Notes: a model not told the origin generated them from the sequence alone. A stretch of 43,970 nucleotides of DNA from an uncultured Bacteroidota bacterium (GCA_937139485.1 CAKZQD010000173.1:1-43970); one strand, 5' to 3'; shown: positions 36,524 through 43,759, numbered from the stretch's first letter. Translations and numbers: made by a program.

Positions 36524-36813
36524 TGGAAGTTTATTTATCTCTTAGAGCTGAAAAAAAACTTCAAAAACTAATTTATTATTTATTAGAAAACTGGAATGAT
36601 AAAGTGGTCAGTAATTTTTTAGAAAAATTAGATAAGAAATTTATGCAAATTTCAAATTTTCCAAAAAGTTGCCCATTTTCCTCAAAAAGAAATATTTATA
36701 AATGTATTGTTAGTAAACAGACATCATTTTACTACAGAATAAAGAATAAAGAAATTGAAATTATTACATTCTTTGATAATAGACAAGATTTCAAAAATCA
36801 TTTCTGTATGTAA
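36523..36813 (+). CDS. RelE/ParE-family toxin
   Basis: 96 residues with the RelE/ParE fold pattern: an N-terminal strand (MEVYLSLRAEKKLQKL), two helices (LIYYLLENWNDKVVSNFLEKL), then strands with KCIVSKQTSFYYRIKNKEIEIITFFDNRQ. The last part matches the ParE ending VxYRI-x(5)-I-x(4)-F-DxRxxP, with the final NRQDF replacing the usual R-x-P. ParE toxins poison gyrase, while RelE toxins cut mRNA; sequence alone does not decide between them, and the family is named Txe/YoeB/ParE-like. It is coupled to the antitoxin by a 1-base overlap. Confidence 0.85.
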   Translation: MEVYLSLRAEKKLQKLIYYLLENWNDKVVSNFLEKLDKKFMQISNFPKSCPFSSKRNIYKCIVSKQTSFYYRIKNKEIEIITFFDNRQDFKNHFCM

Positions 36814-36834
36814 AATAGCAGCTAAATTTTCACC

Positions 36835-36858
36835 TTGGTTCGTGTCTTCACGCACCAA
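36835..36858. terminator. GC-rich palindrome between convergent genes (terminator or dispersed repeat)
   Basis: TTGGT-t-CGTG with loop TCTT and then CACG-c-ACCAA form a 9-bp stem with one mismatch. It stands out as GC-rich in an AT-rich gap between convergent parE and DUF2490 genes. An AATTTATATT stretch follows on the plus strand. It may be a bidirectional terminator, or a copy of an intergenic palindromic repeat. Confidence 0.6.
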
Positions 36859-36976
36859 TTTATATTATATATTTCTAAACATGAAATACTTGCTAACCAA
36901 GAAAAAATCTAAGCCAAATCTATTGTTAATTCAAAGGCAAATTTTAATTTTTCAAAAACCAATGCTTGCATAAACT

Positions 36977-37618
36977 TTATTTAGCAAAAGTATAAAACAA
37001 ACCAAGAACTAAACTTTTACCAGGTCTTTCCATATTAAGTTCTTGACTGTACATGAGCATAAAATTAAACTGATGTTTCTTTTTGTAGTCTGCGTCTAAA
37101 CCTATTCCTGCTCGGTATTCATTAATGTTTGAAAAACCACTAGTGTTTAAGTAAAATATTTCACCAAAAAAATATGGACGATAATCTTTGTCTGCATCAA
37201 ATTTAAAAGTAGTTTTTAATCTTACTTCTTGTGCAAAAGGATTATTTTTTTCAAATTCTGCTTGGTATCTTAACCTAAAATTTACACTCAAAATATCTTT
37301 TTCTACTTTAAAAGAATTATTCAAAGAAAGTCTGTTTCTTAGTCGATTGATGTAAGAAAGTCTGTAACTCAAACCAATTTTATAAAAATCTGTAATCTTT
37401 TTTGAAACTTCAACTTGTGTCAATGCAGAAACACGGGTATTATAAACCAAGTCTGAAATTCTAACTTGCTGATCTATTCCTAATTTGAATTTTTGTTTCT
37501 TTATTTTAAATTTTGTTTCATAAGAAATACCAGTCCAAGATTTTAGTTCTAAATGCTTTTGTGCAATCAAATTTATAGCGCAGCAAAGCACCAAAATAAT
37601 CATTAAATGTTTTTTCAT
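36977..37618 (-). CDS. DUF2490 family secreted beta-barrel-like protein
   Basis: 213 residues with signal peptide 1-19 (INLIAQ). The DUF2490 family pattern is visible: an opening WTGISYETKFKIKKQKFKLG, alternating-residue strands (YKIGLSYRLSYINRLRNR, LSVNFRLRYQAEFE), and a final strand ending LGLFYTFAK with a C-terminal aromatic, as in outer-membrane proteins. Function unknown. Its ATG overlaps the TPR gene's end by 4 bases (ATGA type), so the two are translationally coupled. It closes a three-gene minus-strand operon. Confidence 0.85.
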   Translation of the reverse strand: MKKHLMIILVLCCAINLIAQKHLELKSWTGISYETKFKIKKQKFKLGIDQQVRISDLVYNTRVSALTQVEVSKKITDFYKIGLSYRLSYINRLRNRLSLNNSFKVEKDILSVNFRLRYQAEFEKNNPFAQEVRLKTTFKFDADKDYRPYFFGEIFYLNTSGFSNINEYRAGIGLDADYKKKHQFNFMLMYSQELNMERPGKSLVLGLFYTFAK

Positions 37619-39423
37619 AATTGATCTCCTCTTAGTTTTCTGTACCTTTTTCTTGCTTCAACTAGTAAAACACTATCAGAAAAATCAGTAATTATTTTTT
37701 CATAATAAGTTTTTGCTTTTTCTGCATCTTTTAAGTGAAGTTCGTAAATTTCTGCGAGCATAAAAGTCGCATTATCTGCCAAAATATCTTCTTGGTGTTT
37801 TGCTAATAAATCTAACAAATATGCTTCTGCTTTAAAATAATCTCTTTGAAGCGAAGCTATTTTTGCCTTTTTCATAAGTATATCATCAGAAAGTACGTGC
37901 TGGGGAAACTTTTTTTCAATACTTGTAAGTTGGTTTACCGCTTCATTCATTTTGTTTTGAATCATTAATAGCTCAGCATCTGAAAACATTTCCATAGCCT
38001 CTGTTGTGGTGTCTAAACCCAAATTATCCATAATAAAAACAGATAAATCTAAAGCATCGTTGGCAATTAATTCTGTTGTTGCGCCTTTCAAAACCGTCAA
38101 TTGAGCTTGCGCCCATTCAAATTCGCCATTATAATAAGATAACTTTGCACTTCTAAAACGTGCATCTTCTCCCATCGGGCTGTCTCTTTCGTCTTTATTT
38201 ACCTGCTCGTAAATTAAAACGGCTTCCCAAACATCGCCATACAAAATATAAAAATCTCCAAGTTCTAGCTTTAGGCTGTTTTTCATTTTTTTGTCTAATC
38301 CTGGTTTGTTGAGTAAAGCTTCTATTAAATCAATTCCACCTTTTGCATTGTCAAGGTATTTTGCTTCTAAAGTCGCTAATTCTTTAATTGTATTTGCATT
38401 TGAAATGGTGTTTCCGTATTTATCTATATAAACAAGATAATCACTTTTTAAAGCGAGCAAATCTTCCGCTGTATATTTATTTTCTGTAAGAATTTTTTCT
38501 TTTCTGGCTTTTAAAATTTCTGATTGCGCATAAGAATAGTAGCGGTGTTCTTCGCCTTTTGTTAAAAGATATTCGTAACCAGTAATTGTTGCTTCATAGT
38601 CATCTTCATTCATCGCATTTTGTGCCAATTGCAAAATTCTGTAACCATCTTCTTTTTGTTTTTTATCTAATGCTTTTGCTTGAATTAAAGCACTTTCAAA
38701 ATCTTTTTGGTTGGTAAAAAGCCAAATTAGTATTTCTGGATAAGTTGTGTTATTTGGTTTGTTCTGTATTTTAGCATATAATTCTGTTTCCAAAGCATCT
38801 TGAAAACCATCTTTCTCTAGGTTTCTAGAAAAAGTAGATTGTAGTCTATTTATCTGTTTTGGATTTTTATCTAAAAATTGTAGCCAGCTTTTTATAGCTA
38901 GTTCTGGCTTGTTTAGTTTTAGATAAGCTTCGCCCAAATCATAAGCAAATTTAGTATCGTTGTTATAAAGTTTGTTTCCTTGCTCGTAAGTTTTTACTAA
39001 GTATTCATTGAGTCTAAAACTAATAAATTTGTAAGCAATACTTCTTATTTTACCTTCATTTGCAGTTAGGTTTTCAATAGCTTCTTCATATTTTTTTTTA
39101 GCTTTTTCGGCATCGTTGTTTTGCGAATAAACGTAACCCAAATCTATCAAATAAGAATCGTTTCCAGAATTTTTTTTGATTTGTTTTTTTATGATTTTTT
39201 CAAGTTTATCATATTCATTTAATCTCAAAAGTGAATTGAATAAGTATGCGTAATATGAGGCATTGTTTTTTTCAGAATTAAAAAGTTCTTCATAAAGAAT
39301 AGCTGCTTTTTCATAGTTGCCAGTACTATAATATTGACGTGCTAAGGCTTTATTTTTTTCTACTTCTTGCCCAAAAGAAAAAGTGAAAGTTAAAAGAAAT
39401 AATATGGTTAATAGTTTTTGCAT
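37615..39423 (-). CDS. Secreted tetratricopeptide-repeat protein
   Basis: 602 residues with signal peptide 1-18 (TFSFGQ). Repeated TPR helices include ARQYYSTGNYEKAAILYEEL (22-60), SYLIDLGYVYSQNNDAEKAK, FAYDLGEAYLKLNKPELAIK and a C-terminal set (about 500-590) with YFKAEAYLLDLLAKHQ and EKAKTYYEKIITDF. TPR arrays bind partner proteins; the periplasmic location suggests an envelope complex. It begins at the base after the TonB-C-terminal gene's stop codon and overlaps the DUF2490 gene. A tight three-gene operon of secreted proteins argues for a shared complex. No specific assignment. Confidence 0.9.
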   Translation of the reverse strand: MQKLLTILFLLTFTFSFGQEVEKNKALARQYYSTGNYEKAAILYEELFNSEKNNASYYAYLFNSLLRLNEYDKLEKIIKKQIKKNSGNDSYLIDLGYVYSQNNDAEKAKKKYEEAIENLTANEGKIRSIAYKFISFRLNEYLVKTYEQGNKLYNNDTKFAYDLGEAYLKLNKPELAIKSWLQFLDKNPKQINRLQSTFSRNLEKDGFQDALETELYAKIQNKPNNTTYPEILIWLFTNQKDFESALIQAKALDKKQKEDGYRILQLAQNAMNEDDYEATITGYEYLLTKGEEHRYYSYAQSEILKARKEKILTENKYTAEDLLALKSDYLVYIDKYGNTISNANTIKELATLEAKYLDNAKGGIDLIEALLNKPGLDKKMKNSLKLELGDFYILYGDVWEAVLIYEQVNKDERDSPMGEDARFRSAKLSYYNGEFEWAQAQLTVLKGATTELIANDALDLSVFIMDNLGLDTTTEAMEMFSDAELLMIQNKMNEAVNQLTSIEKKFPQHVLSDDILMKKAKIASLQRDYFKAEAYLLDLLAKHQEDILADNATFMLAEIYELHLKDAEKAKTYYEKIITDFSDSVLLVEARKRYRKLRGDQL

Positions 39424-39849
39424 TTATTCTATTCTTACGTAAAAAGGGATTCTATATTTTACTTTTACTGGAATTCCTCTTTGCTTACCTGGAGTAAATT
39501 TCGGCATTTCCATTAATTTATTTATAATTTTTTCGTTTAAAGTTGAATCTGAGTTTAGAAAAGAAAAACTTCTAGCACTTCCATCTACATCTACTATAAA
39601 TGATAAGTAAATTTTACCTAAGTCATTTACAATTTTTTCTGAAGCTAAAGGTAAAACAGAGTCCAAAAGAAAATTAATAATACCTTTAATAGTACATTTA
39701 TTATTTAATTGTTGTGAAGATTTGTTGCAGCCTGCATAGATAGGCATTTCTTCTACAATAGTAAAAATTTCTTCTTTGAAAGCGGTATTTTCTTGCGCTT
39801 TAGTTTTAAATATAAAAAGAATGAAAAAAAGTAATAGGAAATGCTTCAT
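39424..39849 (-). CDS. TonB C-terminal-domain protein (stand-alone, secreted)
   Basis: 141 residues with a signal peptide ending KTKAQ (1-18). The TonB C-terminal fold occupies about residues 60-141: the conserved GKIYLSFIVDVDGS strand, a helix around KIINKLMEMP, KFTPGKQRGIPVKVKYRIPF and the terminal VRIE. It lacks the transmembrane anchor and Pro-rich linker of true TonB, so it is a periplasmic TonB-like domain. In Bacteroidota such stand-alone domains are common. It is the first gene of the operon with the TPR and DUF2490 proteins and may interact with a TonB-dependent receptor or peptidoglycan; this is inferred. Confidence 0.85.
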   Translation of the reverse strand: MKHFLLLFFILFIFKTKAQENTAFKEEIFTIVEEMPIYAGCNKSSQQLNNKCTIKGIINFLLDSVLPLASEKIVNDLGKIYLSFIVDVDGSARSFSFLNSDSTLNEKIINKLMEMPKFTPGKQRGIPVKVKYRIPFYVRIE

Positions 39850-39912
39850 TATTTAGTAAAAATAGAAATTTATCACTAAAAAATGCAGACAAAAGCTTTT
39901 TTGTGCAAATAA

Positions 39913-40989
39913 TTATGCAAGAACTGGGTTTACTTTTCTAATCCAGTTGTGTGTATCTTCTACTAAACCTCTTCTTTGTTTAATAATTGCTTCTCTTAAC
40001 AAAGTTGAAATTTTTCTTTCAGAAACTGGAGGTATATCAATAATTGTATCTTTGTATCCAATAGTTTTTATGTAAGATATTACTGCGGCAGTTCCCATTC
40101 CAAAGGCATCTTCAAGCGTTCCATTTTTTGAAGCTTCTAAAATTTCCTCCATACTCACTTTTCTTTCTTCAAAAGGAATATTCATTTCTTTCATTAAAGT
40201 AAGTGCTGTATCTCTAGTAATACCAGGTAAAATAGTTCCTTCACTTAAATCTGCTGTAAGTACTTTTCCGTTTATTACAACTGCAAAGTTCATTGTACCA
40301 ATTTCTTGAACATACTTTTTTTCTATACCGTCTAACCATAAAATTTGGTCAAAACCTTTATCTTTTATCTCCTCAATTGGGGCTATTGCGCCACCATAGT
40401 TTCCTGCGGCTTTGGCAAAACCTGTGCCTCCAGGAAAAGCTCTTACATATTTTTCTGAAGCATAAACACTTACTGGCTCTGCATAGTATGCACCAACAGG
40501 TGAAAGGATAATACAAAAAGTATATGATTCAGATTTTTTAATTCGTACAACGGCTTCCGAAGAAAAACAAAATGGTCTTATGTATAAAGAAGTGCCTTCT
40601 GCGGTAGGAATCCATTTTTCGTCTAAAGTCAATAATTTATCAAGTGCTTCAAAAAATAATTCTTCAGGAAATTCTTCCATTGCCATTCTTTTTGCAGAAA
40701 TATTCATACGCTTAATATTCATATCTGGTCTGAAAACTATGGTTTCGCCTTTATCATTTTTAGTAGCTTTTAAGCCCTCAAAAATTGCTTGTCCATAATG
40801 CATAAAAGAAGTTGCAGGATGCATATCAAAGTTTCTAAAAGGTTCTATACGAGCATTTTGCCACTCGCCATCTTTAAAATCTGCAAGAAACATGTGATCT
40901 GTAAAATTTTTACCAAAACCCAAATCATTAAAGTCTACATTATCAATTTTTGTCTTCTTTGATTTTGTTATAGATATACGGTTCTGCAT
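39913..40989 (-). CDS. ilvE: Branched-chain amino acid aminotransferase
   Basis: 358 residues, the length of class IV type-II BCATs. PLP-dependent transamination of Leu, Ile and Val with 2-oxoglutarate, cytosolic. The Schiff-base lysine is Lys193 in FAKAAGNYGGA. Other family motifs are HPATSFMHYGQAIFEGLKA, SLYIRPF and EIGTMNFAVVI, and the C-terminal block SEGTILPGITRDT binds the phosphate. No missing key residue is seen. Transcribed alone toward the TonB-C-terminal gene; an exact -7 box and a hairpin-prone leader precede it. Confidence 0.97.
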   Translation of the reverse strand: MQNRISITKSKKTKIDNVDFNDLGFGKNFTDHMFLADFKDGEWQNARIEPFRNFDMHPATSFMHYGQAIFEGLKATKNDKGETIVFRPDMNIKRMNISAKRMAMEEFPEELFFEALDKLLTLDEKWIPTAEGTSLYIRPFCFSSEAVVRIKKSESYTFCIILSPVGAYYAEPVSVYASEKYVRAFPGGTGFAKAAGNYGGAIAPIEEIKDKGFDQILWLDGIEKKYVQEIGTMNFAVVINGKVLTADLSEGTILPGITRDTALTLMKEMNIPFEERKVSMEEILEASKNGTLEDAFGMGTAAVISYIKTIGYKDTIIDIPPVSERKISTLLREAIIKQRRGLVEDTHNWIRKVNPVLA

Positions 40990-41018
40990 AAAATATGGTA
41001 TTAGGTAGGTTTATATTA

Positions 41019-41037
41019 AAGCTAATTTTAATAGCTT
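41019..41037 (-). promoter_or_regulatory. Inverted repeat in the ilvE leader
   Basis: AAGCTA and TAGCTT, separated by seven bases, lie between the ilvE -7 box and its ATG, so they fall in the untranslated leader. This could be an operator or an RNA hairpin. No leader peptide rich in branched-chain residues is seen. Confidence 0.3.
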
Positions 41038-41047
41038 ATTTGAACTG

Positions 41048-41055
41048 CAAATGTA
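41048..41055 (-). promoter_or_regulatory. -7 promoter element of ilvE
   Basis: The minus strand reads TACATTTG, an exact TAnnTTTG match, giving a leader of about 50 bases before the ATG at 40989. Confidence 0.6.
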
Positions 41056-41098
41056 CGAAAAAATACCGAATAATTCATCATTTTCTGCTAAATAGCGT

Positions 41099-41106
41099 TA
41101 ATTTTG
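41099..41106 (+). promoter_or_regulatory. -7 promoter element of the psi-like gene
   Basis: TAATTTTG, an exact TAnnTTTG match, lies 13 bases before the ATG at 41120. The in-frame GTG at 41111 would sit about at the transcription start, so 41120 is the better start codon. Confidence 0.55.
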
Positions 41107-41119
41107 AAGAGTGAAAAAT

Positions 41120-41569
41120 ATGAATACGCTTTATCAAAACAGTAAAATTTACAATGCTAGTTTTAAAACTTTAGAACTAAAGCCAAATCTTATAGAAGGC
41201 AATTTAGATGCTCGTTTAGTGGTTTTTATTAATAGCCTAAACGAAGCTTTTTTAAATGAAAACGACAAGACTTTTTTAATGAAAATGCTTGGCGCAGTAA
41301 AACACGATATTTCTAATACCCTTATTATCAACGATAAATCTGAAATAAAATTTAAGCAACTTACAGCAGCTGGAAAAGCTACAAAAATGATTTGCTTTGG
41401 CTCTACTAGAAACACAATAGGCTTAAACTTGCAGTTAAAAAGGTATAAAAATTACAGTCTTCTAGGAATAGAATGCCTTTTTGTAGATGCTATCGAAAAC
41501 CTAAAAGACGATAAAAAACGTAAAGGTGCTTTGTGGACTTTAATGAAGCAGATGTTTAATATTGCTTAA
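41120..41569 (+). CDS. Hypothetical protein, possible DNA polymerase III psi (HolD)-like
   Basis: 149 residues from the ATG at 41120. No signal peptide; soluble alpha/beta pattern with KHDISNTLIINDKSEI, AAGKATKMICFGSTR and, near the end, LLGIECLFVDAIENL followed by DKKRKGALWTLMKQMF. The last block (hydrophobic strand, Asp-Ala, short Asn/Lys/Arg-rich turn, then RxALWxxM helix) resembles the C-terminus of E. coli psi, which has NPTARAALWQQI. Psi links the clamp-loader to chi and SSB. The similarity is pattern-level only and may be wrong. The stop codon overlaps the next gene's ATG (TAATG). Confidence 0.7.
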   Translation: MNTLYQNSKIYNASFKTLELKPNLIEGNLDARLVVFINSLNEAFLNENDKTFLMKMLGAVKHDISNTLIINDKSEIKFKQLTAAGKATKMICFGSTRNTIGLNLQLKRYKNYSLLGIECLFVDAIENLKDDKKRKGALWTLMKQMFNIA

Positions 41570-42771
41570 TGAAATGGTCGGGTTTCAAAATATTTTTTCT
41601 AGCATTATTTTGTTTTGCAGCACTAGGTTTAAGTGCAAATGGAAATAGTTTTTTTGGCTTAGATTCTTGTAAATTTTGCAAAAAAACTATAAATGCCGTT
41701 CAAATACCTATTTGGAAATCAAAAATTCATTTTACGCCTGTTTTTGCTTGGAATAATTCAGACAAAACGCAATTAGGAATTGCTTTTTATTCAAAACCAA
41801 AACTTAAAAATGTAGATTTTGTGTTTGTGCCTATGTTTGCTTTAGGTTCTAAAAACTTGACAGGACTTGCTAACTTTTCCTACACTTTTCCTTTAAGAAA
41901 AATAAAATCTTTTGAATTTGGATTTAAATCTAGGCGCTTTTCTTATTTAGTTTTTCCAGAAGATTTGGCTTACAATAAAGTAGAGCCTTTTTTTGAAATA
42001 GAATTGAACAAAGCAAAGAAAGAAAAACTTCAAAAACATCAGCAGACTATGGGGTTTAGAAGTAGTTTAATTTTTTTAGAATATTTAAGTAAAGGAAGAC
42101 AAACGCAGTTTTACTATGTAAACGAATTGAATTACAAATACGATTTCAAACAAGAAAAGAACAATATTTGGTTTCAATTTACTGCCAAACAAAGCACAAG
42201 TTTTGCATCCGTTTCTGGAGAAATAAATTTGGGTATTAATTTCCCAACGAGAAGAAAAAATGCTTTTAGAATTCGAGCTTTTGCTGGTGGTTTTTTGTTT
42301 TCAAATTTTAATGGAGATGCTCCAATTGCTAAGTTTTTATTGAGTGGAAGTACAAATACTTTTTTACCACAATACCAAAAAGACTTTCAGTTCGATCAGT
42401 TTTATTTTGATAGAAACGCTCAAGATCCTTTTTTCTCTAGGCAAGTTGCAATCCTTGATGGTGGTTTTCGTTCTATAACATCAGCTGGAAATTCTAATAA
42501 ATATTTGTTTGCATTAAACTTGAGTTCAGATATTCCCATACCCATTCCTATAGAACCTTGGGCAAATTTTGCATTAATAGACGAAGGAACAAAACCTGGT
42601 TTCGCAGCAGAATTTGGCGCTTCTATAGTACTTTTTGATAGATTTATTCAGTTTCATTTTCCGTTTGTTACTACAAACAATATTAAGAATAATCAAAGCG
42701 TTTTAGGAATTACTAATTTTGGACAACGAATTTCTTTTAGTATGGATTTGATGAAAATTATAAAAAAATAA
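41569..42771 (+). CDS. Free-standing beta-barrel protein resembling the C-terminal part of Bacteroidota M1 peptidases
   Basis: 400 residues with a signal peptide (1-24, ending LGLSANG). After a short CKFCKK segment it consists of paired beta strands throughout: KIHFTPVFAWNNSDKTQLG, FVFVPMFALGSKNLTGLANF, then strands until the C-terminal ISFSMDLMKIIKK. The 'HFTPVFAWNNxDKxxLGxAFY...FxFxPMFxxxSKxLTGLANFSY' pattern is what I recall from the C-terminal barrel of large M1-family metallopeptidases in this phylum. There is no HExxH domain here or upstream. So it is either a natural single-domain relative or a split remnant; the clean signal peptide favours the former. Likely outer membrane. Coupled to the psi-like gene by a 1-base overlap. 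Confidence 0.7.
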   Translation: MKWSGFKIFFLALFCFAALGLSANGNSFFGLDSCKFCKKTINAVQIPIWKSKIHFTPVFAWNNSDKTQLGIAFYSKPKLKNVDFVFVPMFALGSKNLTGLANFSYTFPLRKIKSFEFGFKSRRFSYLVFPEDLAYNKVEPFFEIELNKAKKEKLQKHQQTMGFRSSLIFLEYLSKGRQTQFYYVNELNYKYDFKQEKNNIWFQFTAKQSTSFASVSGEINLGINFPTRRKNAFRIRAFAGGFLFSNFNGDAPIAKFLLSGSTNTFLPQYQKDFQFDQFYFDRNAQDPFFSRQVAILDGGFRSITSAGNSNKYLFALNLSSDIPIPIPIEPWANFALIDEGTKPGFAAEFGASIVLFDRFIQFHFPFVTTNNIKNNQSVLGITNFGQRISFSMDLMKIIKK

Positions 42772-42774
42772 GTG

Positions 42775-42797
42775 TCACGCAAGAGACGCAAAGATTT
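42775..42797. repeat. Short cacgcaagagacgcaaag-type intergenic word
   Basis: The gap after the barrel gene opens with a CACGCAAGAGACGCAAAG word, with internal near-repeats of ACGCAA. Words of this type (ACGCAAAGACGCAAAG-like) are familiar from intergenic repeats in flavobacteria. It is short and single here, so the call is tentative. Confidence 0.3.
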
Positions 42798-42897
42798 TAG
42801 TATGGTAGTTATGGAATTATATGATTTATCTAATCATTTTGGAAATGTTAATGTTGTAGTGTCGGACAAGAGAAAAGGCCAAAACAATAGATTTAAA

Positions 42898-43683
42898 ATG
42901 TTTAAAATTATTTATTTTTTTCTTTGTTTATTTGTATGCTCTAATTGTAATGGTCAAAAAGAATTAGTAAACAACAACACAAACACATTAATTAATAGAT
43001 ATTTTATAAAAAACTCAACTGAAACAATCTGTTTTGAAAAACAATCAATAATATGTGATTTTAAAGATACTACTGTATTTGAAGGCTTAAAGTTTTATGA
43101 TTCAAACATTATTAAAGAAGTTAACAGATTAACGTCTGAAACTTATATAAATCAAGAAGTTTCTTATTTAGTAATTGGTAAAAAAGCCAATGATGCCTTT
43201 AAGAAATCAAATAATGTTATCGCTAATAAGAGTGAAGTTTATGACGATTTAACCTTTGATAACGTAGCTGAAATAGCTGAGTTGTTAATGGACAAATTTG
43301 TTGCTGGTGAGTTTGATAAAATTGAAATTGTTTATAACAAATTCAAAAACGCGGCAACTCAAATTGTTATGACTGAACAATTTTTGCCTATCGTTCCTGT
43401 TGAAGGAGAAGCTAATGTAAATTCAGATTACATTTTTGAGCCATCAAAATTAGAAATTGTTGAAGAATTAATTCCTAAGTCTTTAAAAACACAACTTTAT
43501 AAAGGTATTAGAGATTCTTTCGCGTCTGAACACGGTGCTCGTATGACTGCAATGCATAAAGCAACTGATAACGCAACAGAATTGAGGGATCAATTAAAAT
43601 TAACGTATAACAAAGCACGTCAAGCGGCTATTACTAACGAAATTCTTGAGATTGTTGGTGGAGCAGAAGCTTTGAATAACTAA
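42898..43683 (+). CDS. atpG: Chimeric ORF: unknown secreted N-terminus joined to the C-terminal two thirds of ATP synthase gamma subunit
   Basis: 261 residues from the ATG at 42898 (an open frame extends back to a GTG at 42772, but that stretch does not look coding). Residues 1-22 are a signal/lipoprotein-like peptide (FKIIYFFLCLFVC); residues 23-68 are unrecognised. From Ser69 (43102), starting SNIIKEVNRLTSETY, the protein is F1 gamma: LVIGKKANDAFKK, AATQIVMTEQFLPIVP, IFEPSKLEIVEELIPKSLK, then the hallmark SEHGARMTAMHKATDNATEL and ARQAAITNEILEIVGGAEAL at the C-terminus. The gamma N-terminal helix and about the first 95 residues are absent, so it cannot form the normal rotor. Arg codons in the gamma part include CGT, unlike the AGA-rich neighbours, consistent with descent from a highly expressed atpG. 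Probably a non-functional duplicate or recombination product; the complete atpG should exist elsewhere. Confidence 0.85.
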   Translation: MFKIIYFFLCLFVCSNCNGQKELVNNNTNTLINRYFIKNSTETICFEKQSIICDFKDTTVFEGLKFYDSNIIKEVNRLTSETYINQEVSYLVIGKKANDAFKKSNNVIANKSEVYDDLTFDNVAEIAELLMDKFVAGEFDKIEIVYNKFKNAATQIVMTEQFLPIVPVEGEANVNSDYIFEPSKLEIVEELIPKSLKTQLYKGIRDSFASEHGARMTAMHKATDNATELRDQLKLTYNKARQAAITNEILEIVGGAEALNN

Positions 43684-43688
43684 TACAC

Positions 43689-43704
43689 TCCTGTTTAAGC
43701 AGGA
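43689..43704. other. Short hairpin after the atpG-like ORF
   Basis: TCCTG and CAGGA with a 6-base loop, 5 bases past the stop codon. It precedes a stronger terminator and may be part of the same 3' end. Confidence 0.4.
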
Positions 43705-43722
43705 ATCTGATTAAAATTAATT

Positions 43723-43754
43723 AAAAACCTTACTTTATCGAGTTAGGTTTTTTT
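43723..43754 (+). terminator. Rho-independent terminator after the atpG-like ORF
   Basis: AAAAACCT at the left and AGGTTTTTTT at the right flank a loop that has a small inner AC/GT pairing, followed by a T-run. It terminates the plus-strand transcript and may have been copied along with the atpG 3' end. Confidence 0.75.
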
Positions 43755-43759
43755 GTTAT

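Noticed and set aside
36755..36973. 72-codon open frame across the parE end and following gap
   Set aside because: Overlaps the toxin in another frame and runs through the GC-rich palindrome; the product has no protein-like pattern.
42772..42897. 42-residue extension of the chimeric ORF from GTG
   Set aside because: Begins in a repeat-like intergenic word and is basic and low in coding character; the signal-like peptide begins at 42898.
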